DNA of 64,000 nt from Proales similis (Eukaryota; Rotifera; Eurotatoria; Ploima; Proalidae). The position numbers were made by a program, and so were the translations under genes. Location: contig JAGVRJ010000002.1 in the NCBI GenBank assembly GCA_019059635.1, forward strand, positions 806,001 through 870,000, in the 5' to 3' direction. This document shows, one piece after another, positions 38,926 to 50,401 of the stretch (the stretch's first letter is position 1; each line of letters opens with the position of its first letter). The notes under the pieces were generated by a model. The model saw only the letters and a list, made by a program, of their open reading frames with translations, was not told the origin of the DNA and made no database searches.

Positions 38926-41900
38926 TCAGGGCGAAGATGGTTCGTCTGTAGAGCTGTCCAGCAGTTGCCGCTCGTCTGTGCCTGCTTTGCAGAACGAAGA
39001 GCCCTTTGAGGATAGACAGGAGCTGCTCGACGAGCCTTCGAACATTTGAGTTGATAGATCGAGCTCGCTCTTATCGCTCGGCTCCGGGCTCTTGGAGTCG
39101 TCGCGCTCTTTGCAGCAGCTTTGCATCGTTGGGTCGGTGTGCAGTCGCTGGTGCAGTTTGAGATGGACTAGCTGAGTAAATCTGGAGTCGCAGACTGAGC
39201 ATATGAACGGTCGATCGCCGTTGTGTAGGCGAAAGTGCGTTTTCAGGTTGGAAGTAGAAGAGAATCGCTTGCCGCATGTGGGACATGGGAACGGCTTTTC
39301 GCCCGTGTGCACCAGAATGTGTTTTTGCAAATGTGCGAGCTGAGTGAAGCCTTTGGAGCAGGCGTCACATTTGAACGGACGCTCGCCGGTGTGGACGCGC
39401 AAGTGAACTTTCAGATTCGACAGTTGGCCGAACGTTTTGTTGCACTCTTTGCACTCGTAGATAATCTTGCCGTTCTCTTTTCTCAACGGATAGGGCAAAG
39501 CTTTGTGGCCGCGAGGCATCGACCCAGAGAGGCTGCTCGAACTGCTCGAATTGGCACTGGTTCTCGACATGGTCAACGATTGATCGTTTATCTCCAATCT
39601 GACTTCTCTCGGCTCGCATTCGCTCTCTTCCTCGCTGCTGTTTGTTGTTTTGCCTAAATCACGTGACAAGTTTTAACGAACGCCTGGATAGAGTAAACAC
39701 GGAGAGAGAGAGGGCGCTTACCGTTGTCGGACACGTTCGACGAGTTGACGGTCGGGCTCGCCTTGAAACGCTTCTTGCTCGGACGCACGTGAGCTGGCCG
39801 CGATCCTCGACGTTTGCTTGCGTCCGAGTCGAGCGTCTCGCCCAGCAAACTGCTAATTGAAAACTTGCTGACCTTCGACTCTGCTGTGTTGGGCGACTTT
39901 TCGTTCACAACATCGCCAATGTTAAACACCATTCGAATGTTCTCGTACAAGGGCCTGCAGTTTCCTATTAGAAAACGAATGCCGTTATCAATATCTTTGA
40001 AATTGGAAATTTTTCTTAAACAGATCGGCCACTTACGCTTTATGTTTGACAAATAGGCCGGTGCGAACCAGCAGACAAGCGGCTCGCCGGACGCTAGCTT
40101 CCGACTGCTGACCAACTCAAGCAGACCCTGAGAGTTGCTCTCGATCAAACAGTTGAACAGTCTGGGACTGAAGTTCTGCTCGTTGGAAACAAATCGGTCA
40201 ATCTCGTTTAGGCGCTGGCTAAAGTCCATGCAGCCGAGGAAACGTTCGTTTATGAACATCTTGAAAGAAATGAAGATTGACGCGCGAACGGGCGTAGACT
40301 GTGTGTTTGCCTGCTTACCGGAAGGATGGGCGCCAAGCTATGCTTGAGCGAACATTGATTCACAATCGACTCCATGCACGTCGCAGTCACTTGAGTGCCG
40401 AGAAAACTTCCGCTGTTGAGAGCGAGCACTATGGCGCCTGAGGCGAGCTCGTTTCTACAAACTAATCGTCCGTTCTTCTGTTCAATTGACGTCAAAACAA
40501 ATTAGCAATCCGGATCGAGCTAATTGGGTCAAATGCAACGTCGCTCACTTTTTCAACTCCGCCTGGCAAATTGCTCGCGCAGCTTTTCACCGACTCGGCC
40601 TGTTGTTTCAGTGCATTCACGTAGCTGGTCAAGTAGCTGTTTAATAGAGCGCTGCTATAGCTCGAAATCAAATCGGCGTTGAACGGCACGCCGAACAGAT
40701 TCATTTTGCTTGCCGAGCTGAACAGCTCCGGAGCAGTGTTCCATTCGGCTGAGGTGGCGTTCGGTTTTCCACTTGCTTTGGTTGCTTTGACAAACGCGCT
40801 CTTCGAAGCAGCAGCAACGGCAGATTGGTCCAACTGCGTCATGTAACTGGCAGACATGAACGCCGGCAATGAGCTGTACACTCCTGTCGGTGCAGGTTGC
40901 GAGTGCTGATTGTGGTGGTGTTGATGATGATGATGGTGGTGGTGATGCTGCTGCTGTTGAGTTGGGTTGTAAACCACATTCGGATACATGATCATATCCT
41001 TGCTCTGCTGTAGTAGACAAAATAGCAATGGATTAGAAGGAGAAATCAAAGTGCAAACATCTTATCTATGAAGCTAGGCGTGATATAAAGAGTCTTAATG
41101 AAACCTCTCAAGACGAGAACGATGATGTTGAGTTTTTTTTTTCACTAAACATAAAATGAATGAGCGATTGTCGTCTTTATCTCTCACACTCTTAGCGCTA
41201 TTTAACTCACCAAAAAAAAAAGCTATTTTGAGACTGCAGCATGCCATAAAACCGTAGGGCGAAAATCGAGGAAGACGAGTATGAGGAAGGAGATGCACGT
41301 CAGAGTTGACAATCAATTGATTAGCTGCTTTATCTGAGCACTAAACGATCGCCCCTGGACATTTCTCTTTGCTTCTCCTCATCTCTTCCTCGCTCTAATC
41401 AATACTACTCTCGCTTGCGCAATTTAGATTAGCCAATCTACTCTCGGATCGTGTGTTGCAATAAAACAAAAACGTCCACCGACGGTCCACATCTGATTGT
41501 TTATCTCTCTGTCTTTTTCTTCTTTTTCGTAACACAAACACGCCAACAGACACACGCACACAATCGGACAGAAATCGAACTGATATTCGCTGACTTGTTC
41601 GGGTCGGTGTCGCACTGGATGTCGATTAGCGTAAATTGTCCACTAAAGTTGACATCAAGTCTCACATTGTTACTTTTCCTCTTAGAGCCTATTTCTGTTC
41701 ATGTCTCTCACTCAGCCTAGCTGAGGCATGCGCCACTCGCACTCTTGATCTGTCGCTTTTATTATATTTACGTGGCTAAGTTTTATTGAGGCCGGCTTGT
41801 TTGCTCGGCACTCTTTCCGACTACTCGGGCGGCTCGAAAGCGATAAAGATAGACTCTCTCAAAGCTCTTGACTAAACGCCAAAAGAAGAGAACGCCTAAT

Positions 41901-44103
41901 AAAATAAAATAGTTTGGCGAGTAGAGGACAAAGAATTGAAATGAAACGGGCTTTATAAAGTGCCGACCGATTGTCCACAAGAAGCTGAGTTTGACCCGTG
42001 ATATTGAAAAGATAAAATGAAAATCGAGTCGTCGTAGCCTGAGAGGCGAAGAGAGACAAAGAAAAAGAGATAGAAAGCTTCTTATCTTCCACTTTGACGA
42101 TGGAAATTTCATAGCCGTCGTAGAACTGACGGCCACTGCCTCTTGCTCTGTCTTAAGTCTCTCTTTCTCTCTCTCTTGTTCTCCCTCTCTCTTACTAAAC
42201 CTCTCTCTTGAGTTCAATCACTCCTTGCTGCCTCTTTTCTTTTTGATTCACCTGAGCTAGCAAAAAAGCCAACCCAATCAAAAGCACTCAACTGAAGTAA
42301 AAGTCACAATGATATACGCCAAGAGACCTGAATCTCGTGAGCGTCTTTTAAGTTCACTTATTGTTCTTCGTTTCATTCGTTGTCGTTTTAGTCGGCGGCG
42401 CAGTCGTAGCCAAGCGCCGCATGGGACCACAACGGTGAGTGAGGAGTAAAAAAAAAAGAGAGACGCAAATGCCTAAAAGAAACGAAGAACAGTTTGAAGC
42501 TTTGGCCTCATTCTGCTCGTCTCCAGCTCCCTTGTTCTAATTAACTTTTCTCCGTTCATTTCGAAAACAAAAAATAGCACACACACACACACACCAAACA
42601 CGCGCTCTCTCTCTCGCGCGCGCCCGCATAGTATGAATTCTGGCAGCTTAAAGGAGAGCCGAATATGATTGGCCAATATTCACTATCGACCGAAGACAGC
42701 CAATTAGATGAAAGCCTTTTACTTATCAGCATGTAAAAGCGCGCTTAAATGCGCCCAGACTCGCCCAGTTCGCTTGCCTAGCTAGTGAATTGTAAACCCT
42801 GTAATTATAGAGTCGCAAAAGTTTTCTTATTTTTTCTCTCTCTCTTTTTGATCGACCGAGCGACCGGGTCGAATACGGACGATGAAGCATGCTAACTGAT
42901 GGTGCGTCGAATTCGAAGCGTTCAAATGACCAAAAGTAATTCGGCTGCGATAAACAAAATAAAACGGACCGGGGCGATCGGTGACGATTTTAAGGAATGT
43001 GCTACTTCATGCGTGTTATCTGCCTCAATCGTCCTGGGTCTGCAGAGCGCCCCTATTAGGTTACACAGAAGCAAGGCCGATTGCACAATTTTTCTGCAAG
43101 ACGCGCGAGACGTTTAATTTAGGCATTCTGCCGCACAGCCTTATCTCTGCTACGATACTCGAGACGCGAGTTGGATGACGAGATTAATTCATTCATCCAT
43201 TTCTAGACCAGATTCGTCTCTTAAAATAAACACACACACCCACATTTTGTGTCCACCATCTCATTTGAGAATGATGCAGAGATGGTATTAAATTGCGGCC
43301 ATTCAGACCGAGCGGCCAGTGCGAGAGTGTCGCCCAACTAAAGAGGAGGTCGACAATGACGACCGGTCATCAGGCACTTGGCAGAATGAAAGAAAATAAG
43401 CGAGTGAGTGAGTTTAATTAAACACGCGTCTTGGAGTTGTCGCCTATTTTGAATGAAAACAACGTTTTCCTTCCGTTATGTGTCGTCGTCGTCGTCGGCC
43501 GCGCTTCTTGTCCGATAAAAACGAACGGCTCGAGACAGGCTGACATTCGAGAAATGAATGCAGTGTTGAACGAATCACGAGAGAGTCGTCATGTTTACTT
43601 GTTGGAAACATTTTGACAATCGAACTTGTGATGAGTAGCGATTTGGGAGATTAATCGAACTGCTGCTGCCGCTGCTTAGCCGCACAGATTGGCCCGATTA
43701 GAAGCATGAGCATGAAATGGAACATGAAAAAAAAATTGAAGAAGAAATAAAGAAACTGCCGCCAGCCGGACACGCATTGCACAAATCAAACAGACGCCAA
43801 GTGCGTTGATGAAATGCGGCCGATTGAGGCGAAATTTCATTCAACGCAGATTAGCAAGGCAGAAATGAAATGAAAGAAAAAGATGAGGCCGAAAGAAAGG
43901 TGAACTCAGGAAAAAATGGAAATAAAAGGACAAAGTAGCGGTGATAAACGACTTACCTTATCAGGGAAGAGCGATCGAAGAATGAAGGCATTTAGCTCTG
44001 TTTGATTAGGCTGACTGGTCAATGGCGATGAGAACAATGGCGAAGAGGAGCCCGACGAGCACGACAGAGTGCTCGAGTTGGCCGAATCAAATTCACAATT
44101 CAT
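38926..44103 (-). CDS. PRDM1: PRDM1/Blimp-1 zinc-finger repressor
   Basis: Six coding exons in phase on the minus strand: 44103-43957, 41007-40549, 40477-40319, 40259-40037, 39964-39722, 39653-38926; 652 residues. The N-terminus is Ser-rich, then Gln/His-rich (an 8-His run). A divergent PR/SET domain spans roughly [12 protein letters not shown] to [37 protein letters not shown] starts four C2H2 fingers with the Blimp-1 linkers ([37 protein letters not shown]). Blimp-1 binds DNA through fingers 1-2 and recruits co-repressors to direct cell fate. Vertebrate PRDM1 has a fifth finger; here it is replaced by a Ser-rich tail. A 5'-UTR acceptor (TTCCCAG) lies about 37 nt before the ATG, so an upstream non-coding exon is likely. 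Confidence 0.92.
41008..43956 (-). other. First coding intron of PRDM1, 2.9 kb
   Basis: By far the longest intron traced with confidence, about forty times the local norm. It holds poly-pyrimidine and GA-rich tracts, CA and CT/CG microsatellites (42578-42624) and a possible pair of plus-strand exons near 42309-42434. A 144-codon minus-strand frame at 41783-42217 has no family resemblance. Long introns in compact genomes often carry enhancers of developmental regulators. Confidence 0.75.
42578..42624. repeat. CA then CT/CG microsatellite
   Basis: (CA)8 at 42578-42594 followed, after CAAA, by alternating CGCGCTCTCT and CTCTCGCGCG, inside the PRDM1 intron. Confidence 0.9.
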
Positions 44104-45012
44104 TTCAAGGCTGACTTTCTCGTTCACTACTGGGAATAAGGCGAAGCGTTTTATATTCAGTTTGGAATTAAGAAAAAAACGTAAATAAAGTGCGAGCCGA
44201 AATTGTCAGCAAGGCGGAATTGAATTAAACAATTAAAACAAGCGGCGCTTCAATTCGAGCAACACGGATCGGGCCCTAATCTCGTTAGTGCGCCATTGGG
44301 CGGCAGCATCATGCGCTCACATGGCCCCTATCTGATTAGGGAAACGATGGAAAAGTCGAACGGATGAAAGCGTAAACAATTGAGCTGTTGTCAACTTTTT
44401 TCCTCTATTTTCGATTGGAAACTATAAACTGTTGCCACCGATCGGCATGAGGTTCATTTCATGGGCGTCGTCGTTCGCTGCCTTCATGCTGATCGTTCGA
44501 ATCAAATTAAAACACCTCGCTTGCTTGGCTCTTTTCTAATCGCCCGTCGTCTGTTCTCCGCCACGCATGTCCACAAACCAACGCAATTTGGCTACTCTCA
44601 GAGCTAATCATCAATTTAATTAAGTATCTAACTGACTGAGGCCTATCTATCTCGCTTGCCGCCTCTATTCTCTGTCTCTATTTTCCCGCTTTGTTTTGTT
44701 GTTCGCCGCCAAGACAGAGTGTTCGATTGCTCACGTTGCTTGAGAAAAGATACAGGCGGTCGGCCATCAATCAAGTACACTCATTTCTCCCCATTTAGAT
44801 TAGACAGCTCAGGCAATCGATCGATAGCCACTTTGATAAACTCTTCATTTTTGCAAAATTGTCGCCTCGATCTGTCTGCCTGCGTGTTTGACCGATTACA
44901 CAATATCGTCGGTTGTATATCTTGGATTTTATTTAACCGGGCACCGGTGCATAGACGAGAAGCAGAGTCGAATGAGAAACAAAAAAATTAATTAAATGAT
45001 GAGAAAGCAAAT
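44104..45012. other. PRDM1 upstream region / CNBD2-like 3' side
   Basis: About 900 bp containing the likely PRDM1 5'-UTR exon edge (acceptor near 44131) and promoter. No other gene recognised. Confidence 0.45.
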
Positions 45013-47010
45013 TCATATCTTCTTGCCGGGCTTGGCATTGCGTTTCATTGACGTCTGCAGAACTTTGCGAGCGTACTGGCGCCAACTTAAATGATGCTTG
45101 AGTTTGGTGCTCACGCTCTCGTGGTTGGGATACGGTGTCTCACTTCGACGCAGCTCGCGCAATTCGTCAACGTTCAGATTTTCCAAATAGACTTTCTTTG
45201 ACAATAGAAGACAAGTGCAGCCGTTGCTAACCAGTCGAAGGTTTGGCTGGCCGTCAAATAGAATGTTGGCCAAACCAAAGTGCTCGCCCTTTTCGAGTCT
45301 CTTCACGTCTAATTGCCGCTCGGTCCAAGTATGAGATCGCTCACTGAGCGAGCCGTTGCTCTTCACCTGCGACACTCTCAATTCACTGCGAGTTCGACGC
45401 GGACCGCCCAAATGCGGCAGCTTGAACTGATCGGTGGATACACTTGTGAAGTTTTCATTTGATTTGTTGTGTTCGCGTAGCTTAGGAAGCTGAAGTTTGC
45501 TTTTGTGCGGAACAAATGTGGCCCGTTCGATTAGCATCTTGACCGCCTGATTTCTCTCTTTTCCTTTGTCCACTGTTTCTGCGTTTACTTCTTGCTCTGC
45601 TGAGCGAATTGAGCTCAAATATTCCATCAAATGATGTAACCTCACTTTGGCTTCGATATCCTCATTCTTCTCGTGCAGCTCACACTCTGACTTGCTGCCT
45701 TGTCTTAAATCGTGCGCGTGCTGCTCAAGCGTCTGATTGCGCTCGAAGAGTCCGTCATTCCGCAAGTCGGGCAGCTCTTCGCCGAGCTCCTCTTCTTCGC
45801 CGCCTTTTTCCACACTTATCTTGGCTGTCATTGTTCCCTCTTTGACGAAATAGATGAACTCGTTCCTGTTCGAATTGTTCACAATGACCCGGCCGCGTGG
45901 ATACGCACAACATTCGACGAGCTGGGGATTTCTCTCAATTACTTCGAACGGCCAGTTTCGAAATAACGGCAGACGCTTGAGAAATTGAATGTTTTCGTTG
46001 CGAAATGCGGTGCCCGCCTCAGGCTTTGTCTGTCCGCACGCAAACACCTGATAGAACTGTTGCTTTTCCAACACAAGCAGCAGAGTTCTTTGTCGCGTGG
46101 CCACTGTGCATATATGTGGACTCGACGTCTGCAGCTGCTTCTCGCCGAAGGTCATTCCTCGCTCCAGAATGCAAAGCGTCTGGCTTTTCCGCTCGTCTGG
46201 ACTTTTATATGTGCAAACCAGCGAACCGTTCAGAATCATGTAGAAACATTCAGGCGGCCGATCTTGAACAACAATCACTCGTTTCGCTTCGTACTCTTCC
46301 AGTCGAGCGTGTCTGATCAGCTCGTTGCGTGTATGCTCGTCGAGAGAATTGAAAAATTTCAAATGCAACATGAGCCTGAACGCCTGCTTGACTGCATCCA
46401 AGTCATTTTGACTTCGGTCGGCCGCGGCGAATACCTTGCGCACTGTTCGGCTGAGTTCAAAGTTGAGTCGTTCGCTGGGCTTGAAATAGTTGGTGTCGAA
46501 ATGCATCATCTCCGCTCTTATCCTGCCCGCCTGTAAAAGTTCGTCGGCCGAACTCTGCTCTTCTGAGACAATTATCTCCGGCGTTCGACTCTCTTCAGCA
46601 TACTGAGTGAACGAGAGATATCGATGCATTTTGACTGCGTAGTTTGTCTTGGCCCATGAGCACCATCGGCAACAGAACATGACCAAGTGGACACTTTTAA
46701 TCAGCTTCTTCTTCAACTCACTCCAATGGAGCTGGCTCGAAGAGCTCAAGCTGCTAGCCTCATCAACATCGGTATCACTCTTCAAAGACGAGTGGCTCGA
46801 ACCGAGCTCATGACTGAACGCGTAGTTAAAGCTGTTCTCTCGATCGTAGATCGGCCGGGAAGTGAACTGTGCTCGCAGCTTAACTGAATTCTTGCTCGAT
46901 TTAACCAACAGCTCTTTGGCGTTTTTTGATTGTTTTTTTGAAGCGACTTTTGACTCGGCCAATTTAATGGCTGTGTCGGCCACTCCTCCTACTGACGTAC
47001 GGTTCAGCAT
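45013..47010 (-). CDS. CNBD2: Cyclic nucleotide-binding domain protein, CNBD2-like
   Basis: A single uninterrupted frame of 665 residues. After a basic and Ser-rich N-terminus comes a Cys/Trp-rich helix (VHLVMFCCRWCSWAKT), then a cNMP-binding fold: LKFFNSLDEHTRNELIRHARLEEY, VIVVQDRPPECFYMILNGSL, GMTFGEKQL and VATRQRTLLLVLEK. A second partial fold follows (FLKRLPLFRNWPFEVIERN to EFIYFVKEGTM), interrupted by a long Glu-rich insert, and resumes near EKGEHFGLANILFDGQPN and SNGCTCLLLSKKVYLENL. This resembles CNBD2, a testis-enriched cAMP-binding protein of sperm; a regulatory-subunit-like role is possible. FGEKQL lacks the FGE-(L/A)AL and Arg of the PKA phosphate cassette, so nucleotide binding is uncertain. 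Confidence 0.8.
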   Translation of the reverse strand: MLNRTSVGGVADTAIKLAESKVASKKQSKNAKELLVKSSKNSVKLRAQFTSRPIYDRENSFNYAFSHELGSSHSSLKSDTDVDEASSLSSSSQLHWSELKKKLIKSVHLVMFCCRWCSWAKTNYAVKMHRYLSFTQYAEESRTPEIIVSEEQSSADELLQAGRIRAEMMHFDTNYFKPSERLNFELSRTVRKVFAAADRSQNDLDAVKQAFRLMLHLKFFNSLDEHTRNELIRHARLEEYEAKRVIVVQDRPPECFYMILNGSLVCTYKSPDERKSQTLCILERGMTFGEKQLQTSSPHICTVATRQRTLLLVLEKQQFYQVFACGQTKPEAGTAFRNENIQFLKRLPLFRNWPFEVIERNPQLVECCAYPRGRVIVNNSNRNEFIYFVKEGTMTAKISVEKGGEEEELGEELPDLRNDGLFERNQTLEQHAHDLRQGSKSECELHEKNEDIEAKVRLHHLMEYLSSIRSAEQEVNAETVDKGKERNQAVKMLIERATFVPHKSKLQLPKLREHNKSNENFTSVSTDQFKLPHLGGPRRTRSELRVSQVKSNGSLSERSHTWTERQLDVKRLEKGEHFGLANILFDGQPNLRLVSNGCTCLLLSKKVYLENLNVDELRELRRSETPYPNHESVSTKLKHHLSWRQYARKVLQTSMKRNAKPGKKI

Positions 47011-48409
47011 AGCGTCCGAGCAACTTGTTTGGCCGTAGTCGTCTCTCTGGCAAAGTGATTTGTTGTTGAAATGATTTTCAGAAGCTTGTCGTTTAGCAAT
47101 GCATTAGACGCCCACGTCTGAAAAGCGTTCGTGTGTATCCGATCTGCTTAGTTTTCCACCTTGAGCACGCACACGAATTCAAAACTTTTACTTGTTTGCC
47201 TCGTTTGCTCCTGCTCAAACGATTTCAATTCATTCTCACTAGCAGAATTCTAAACACCCAAACGTCGAAAAAAAGCCAAAACGAATTAAAGAAGCCATGC
47301 AAAGTTAAGAAATGAGCTGCAGAAGGGAATAGAAAATAACAGCCGACTGACAGCCGCGCTCTGTCAATAAATTTCCTAACGCCTCAAATTTAGTTGACAA
47401 GCGTTACTCTGTCATGGCAGGCTGGGAGGCGCGACAGCAACTTGATTCGGCTAAATTCGTCTTTATACGATGATGACGCGCGTACGCCTGTAAAATAAAA
47501 CCCCTAATTACAGCAAGCGGGCGGGCAGCGGATTTGAACGCCGAAGAAACATTCAGCGGCGAAAAGAACTCATTCGTTGTGTAGCCAATTAAATGTTAAA
47601 ATTCAATAATCACTTTTGCATGTGTGTGTGTGTGGGGTTCAAGCAGCGAAATGTAGAAATTCAATTAATTAGGTCTTTTAATTTCCGCTTCTCTCGCGTC
47701 TCAATGATCGACGACAATAACTCGCTTCACTTCCTCAAATGTGAGCGCCAAAGTCAAATGACGAAAGCAGCATTTCCTCTTTCTTTGTTCTATCCACTTT
47801 GACTCGAACAGAATCGAATGTGCCAGAAAGGTTGTTGGATGTGAACAAGTGAACACAAGCGTCAAATGTTACTCAGAGAAGAAAAACGCTCGACGCCGAG
47901 TCTCGATTTGATTTTCATTAAATATTAAGCATTCAGCAGCAGCAGCAGAAGCAACAGTAAGAGCAAAAGCAGCGGCGGTTTTGCTCAACCCGACTTGCTT
48001 TAAATACACGAGGATCTTGTTTGTTTGCTTGGAGAAAGCAGCGCCCAATTGAAAAATTGCTGCATTTGTCCATCAATCTCGTCCCAGTCGTCTATTGTTT
48101 TTGACTCAAGCAAATAAGCTTGCCGATCGTCATCGTTATTGTCGTCGTCGACATAGTCCAACTTGCGAGCAAACAAAACCTTGGTTTCTATTTCAGCAGA
48201 AAATTCTCTCTTTCATTTTTATTTTCTCTTTATTCGCAGTTTAATTTTTTTCCAAGTTAAACGCGCCGCTCGGCTAGAATCTCACGTCCTGTTCTCAACG
48301 ACTTTTTTCTTTTTAGAAAGGTAAACGCCCTCGCGTCGCAGATCGTTTTTAACCATCGCTGAATCGGTTTGGCTTTTTAATTTCTCTTTAATAACTGTCT
48401 GCAATGTTT
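47011..48409. other. Sparse spacer, CNBD2-like 5' side / transporter 3' side
   Basis: About 1.4 kb. Contains a TG microsatellite (about 47622-47635) and a CAG/AGCAAC-rich stretch (about 47936-47980). No conserved frame. A GATTTGAAC near 47531 recalls a tRNA B-box complement but lacks tRNA stems. Confidence 0.5.
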
Positions 48410-50181
48410 TCATTTACCTGTGAGAACTAATCCGATAAAGAGCAGGCACGAGATTATTATTTGTGACTCGATTACGCCAATTTTAACAATTATATACTCT
48501 TGAAAGTAGATGAGCACCAGGCCGGCCATCTTGTAAAGCGAGTCGATTAGAAAGGTTTTTTTAAAGGCGAAGCCATATGGGTTGGCGTTGTGCTCTTTTA
48601 GAGCTCTACTCACGGTTGCGGTTAGATTCAAGAGACCGCAAGCGGCTGAGGGCGAGAACGGATATGTGAGCTCGGCAGCAAACTCATAGCAAACCGAGCT
48701 GAATGCGGCAAAGAGAACTCTGCATAAATCAAAGCAAATTGAAGCCCTGAGTTTTGTAGAGATGGATTATTTGCTTACCCGAGCACTGAGCTCCACACGA
48801 GCGAGAACCAAATGCTCACTTGGGCCGTGAAAACCTGAATAGTGAACACAACTGAGACGCTAGCGTAGATTGTCAGTGCTATTGGCCTTGATTGCGGGTT
48901 TCAAAAGATCAGCTTGTCGAGTCTGAGCTTTTAAAGTTTACTTGAACAGTTTAGTCGAGTCCAATAGAACGCCCGAGGCGGCAAGACCAATGAGGCCGGA
49001 GGCGATTATGAGCAAGTCAATCACCGCTATTTTCGAACCTTGAGCCTGAGAGACTAGAATGAAGCTGGTTTAAGCCCATTCTAAGCGGATTGTGTGATTA
49101 CCGGATGATAGAAATAGAGTATCTGATTGATCAAAAACGAAAGTGAAACAAAACAGCCGGAAATGATTGCTTAGGAAGGAAAAAAGAATTAAGGTTGCGA
49201 TAAATTTTAAAGGCCATTCGAACATCTACCGTTGGCGCACATTAGAAAAATGAAATTTTTCGAATGAATTAAAGCCTTGATTGAATCAGTGGTGCGAATA
49301 AGCCGCTTCTTGATGCTCGATTCGTAGTTTTTGCTAGATTTTCTAATGTCATACTGAGCTTTGCTTGGCACAGTCATCGGCTTGGGCTTGATCGCTTTTC
49401 ATGCTAAGCTCAAACGTTTGTGTTCAAGTTCTCTAGCAGTGAACTTACCCACAATCGACTTGAACAGCATCGAAGTAGAGATGATTGCAGTGCAGATGTA
49501 CAAGAAATAGAAGTTGATGCGGCTCATTTCAATCGAATCTCGCCGATAGATGAGATAGGGTGGAACTATGAGGCCAATAAGGCTGCCCAGACGAGCGCCA
49601 ATAATGAACAAGGAAATCGCTTTGGCCTGCTCTTTACGACCAAACCAAACGGCTGCAAGTTTCATCGCGCATGTTTGAATGAACGCCTGTCCGACTCCAC
49701 AAACTATCTGACCAAAAATGAGCACTGCGAATAAATTCGGCCGCAGCGAAAAGCATTTGATCCACGAGCCGATGCTTGTGAGTGCGACGCTTATCGCACA
49801 AGTCCATCTGAGCCCGATTGAGTCAAGAACAAACACTGCGGGCAAAATGAACACCAAATTTGTGATGAAAAATATCAACGACGGCCAATTGGCAGCATTC
49901 TGCTGTGAGTGAAGATCGGCCGGTAGACTCTGGTAGTAAAAGTTTACCAAAAAGTCTTGCAGGTCGCCATATTCGCTCTGATTGAAGCAGGTGAGACCGT
50001 TTGCCACACAGAACAGACCGAGCACGAGCCAGCGTTTGGGGTAGAGGATAGACTCGAAGTTGTCATCCACAATCTCAAAGCTCTCTTTGCTTCGCCAAGA
50101 CGCCATCGAACTGTTTTCTTCATTCTCCGATTGATCTGCAGTGGAAGGCTCCATCGAGCTCCGACCATCCAAAGCGGACAT
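48410..50181 (-). CDS. SLC49/FLVCR-family MFS transporter
   Basis: Six exons on the minus strand (50181-49449, 49394-49230, 49169-49102, 49045-48942, 48886-48779, 48719-48410) give 495 residues. A Ser/Glu-rich cytoplasmic N-terminus leads to KRWLVLGLFCVANGLTCF, then alternating membrane segments. FLVCR-type signatures are NWPSLIFFITNLVFILPAVF with VLDSIGLRWT, GSWIKC, GQIVCGVGQAFI, LAAVWFGRKEQAKAIS, GLIVPPYLI and, in the C-terminal half, FAAELTYPFSPSAACGLLN. Family members export heme or carry choline/ethanolamine across plasma or mitochondrial membranes; which one applies here cannot be read from sequence. It ends VLTGK; a short further exon is possible because GGTAAATG at the end could act as a donor. 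Confidence 0.88.
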
Positions 50182-50401
50182 TTTCTTCTATTTCTCTTAA
50201 AAATGTTCTAAATGCTGACACGTTCGACTTTCAACGCTCTCGTCCAGGATCCAGCAAATGAAATTAAAGCAAATCAAATTTCGGTTCGTCCGACAAATTT
50301 AATCACAGAAGACAAAATTGAATTGAAACCAGAATACTGGTCGCGCGTAAATTTTTATTTCCTCTTCGCTAAATTTTCGAATGAAAAACTAGAAAAGCTC
50401 T

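Noticed and set aside
41783-42217. 144-codon minus-strand open frame inside the PRDM1 intron
   Set aside because: Composition follows the local GA/CT-rich DNA (RERE/LSLFL runs), no family resemblance and no splice logic with PRDM1.
47500-47560. tRNA-like B-box complement (GATTTGAAC) on the minus strand
   Set aside because: The flanking bases do not form a T-stem or a 7-bp acceptor, and no A box lies at the right distance.
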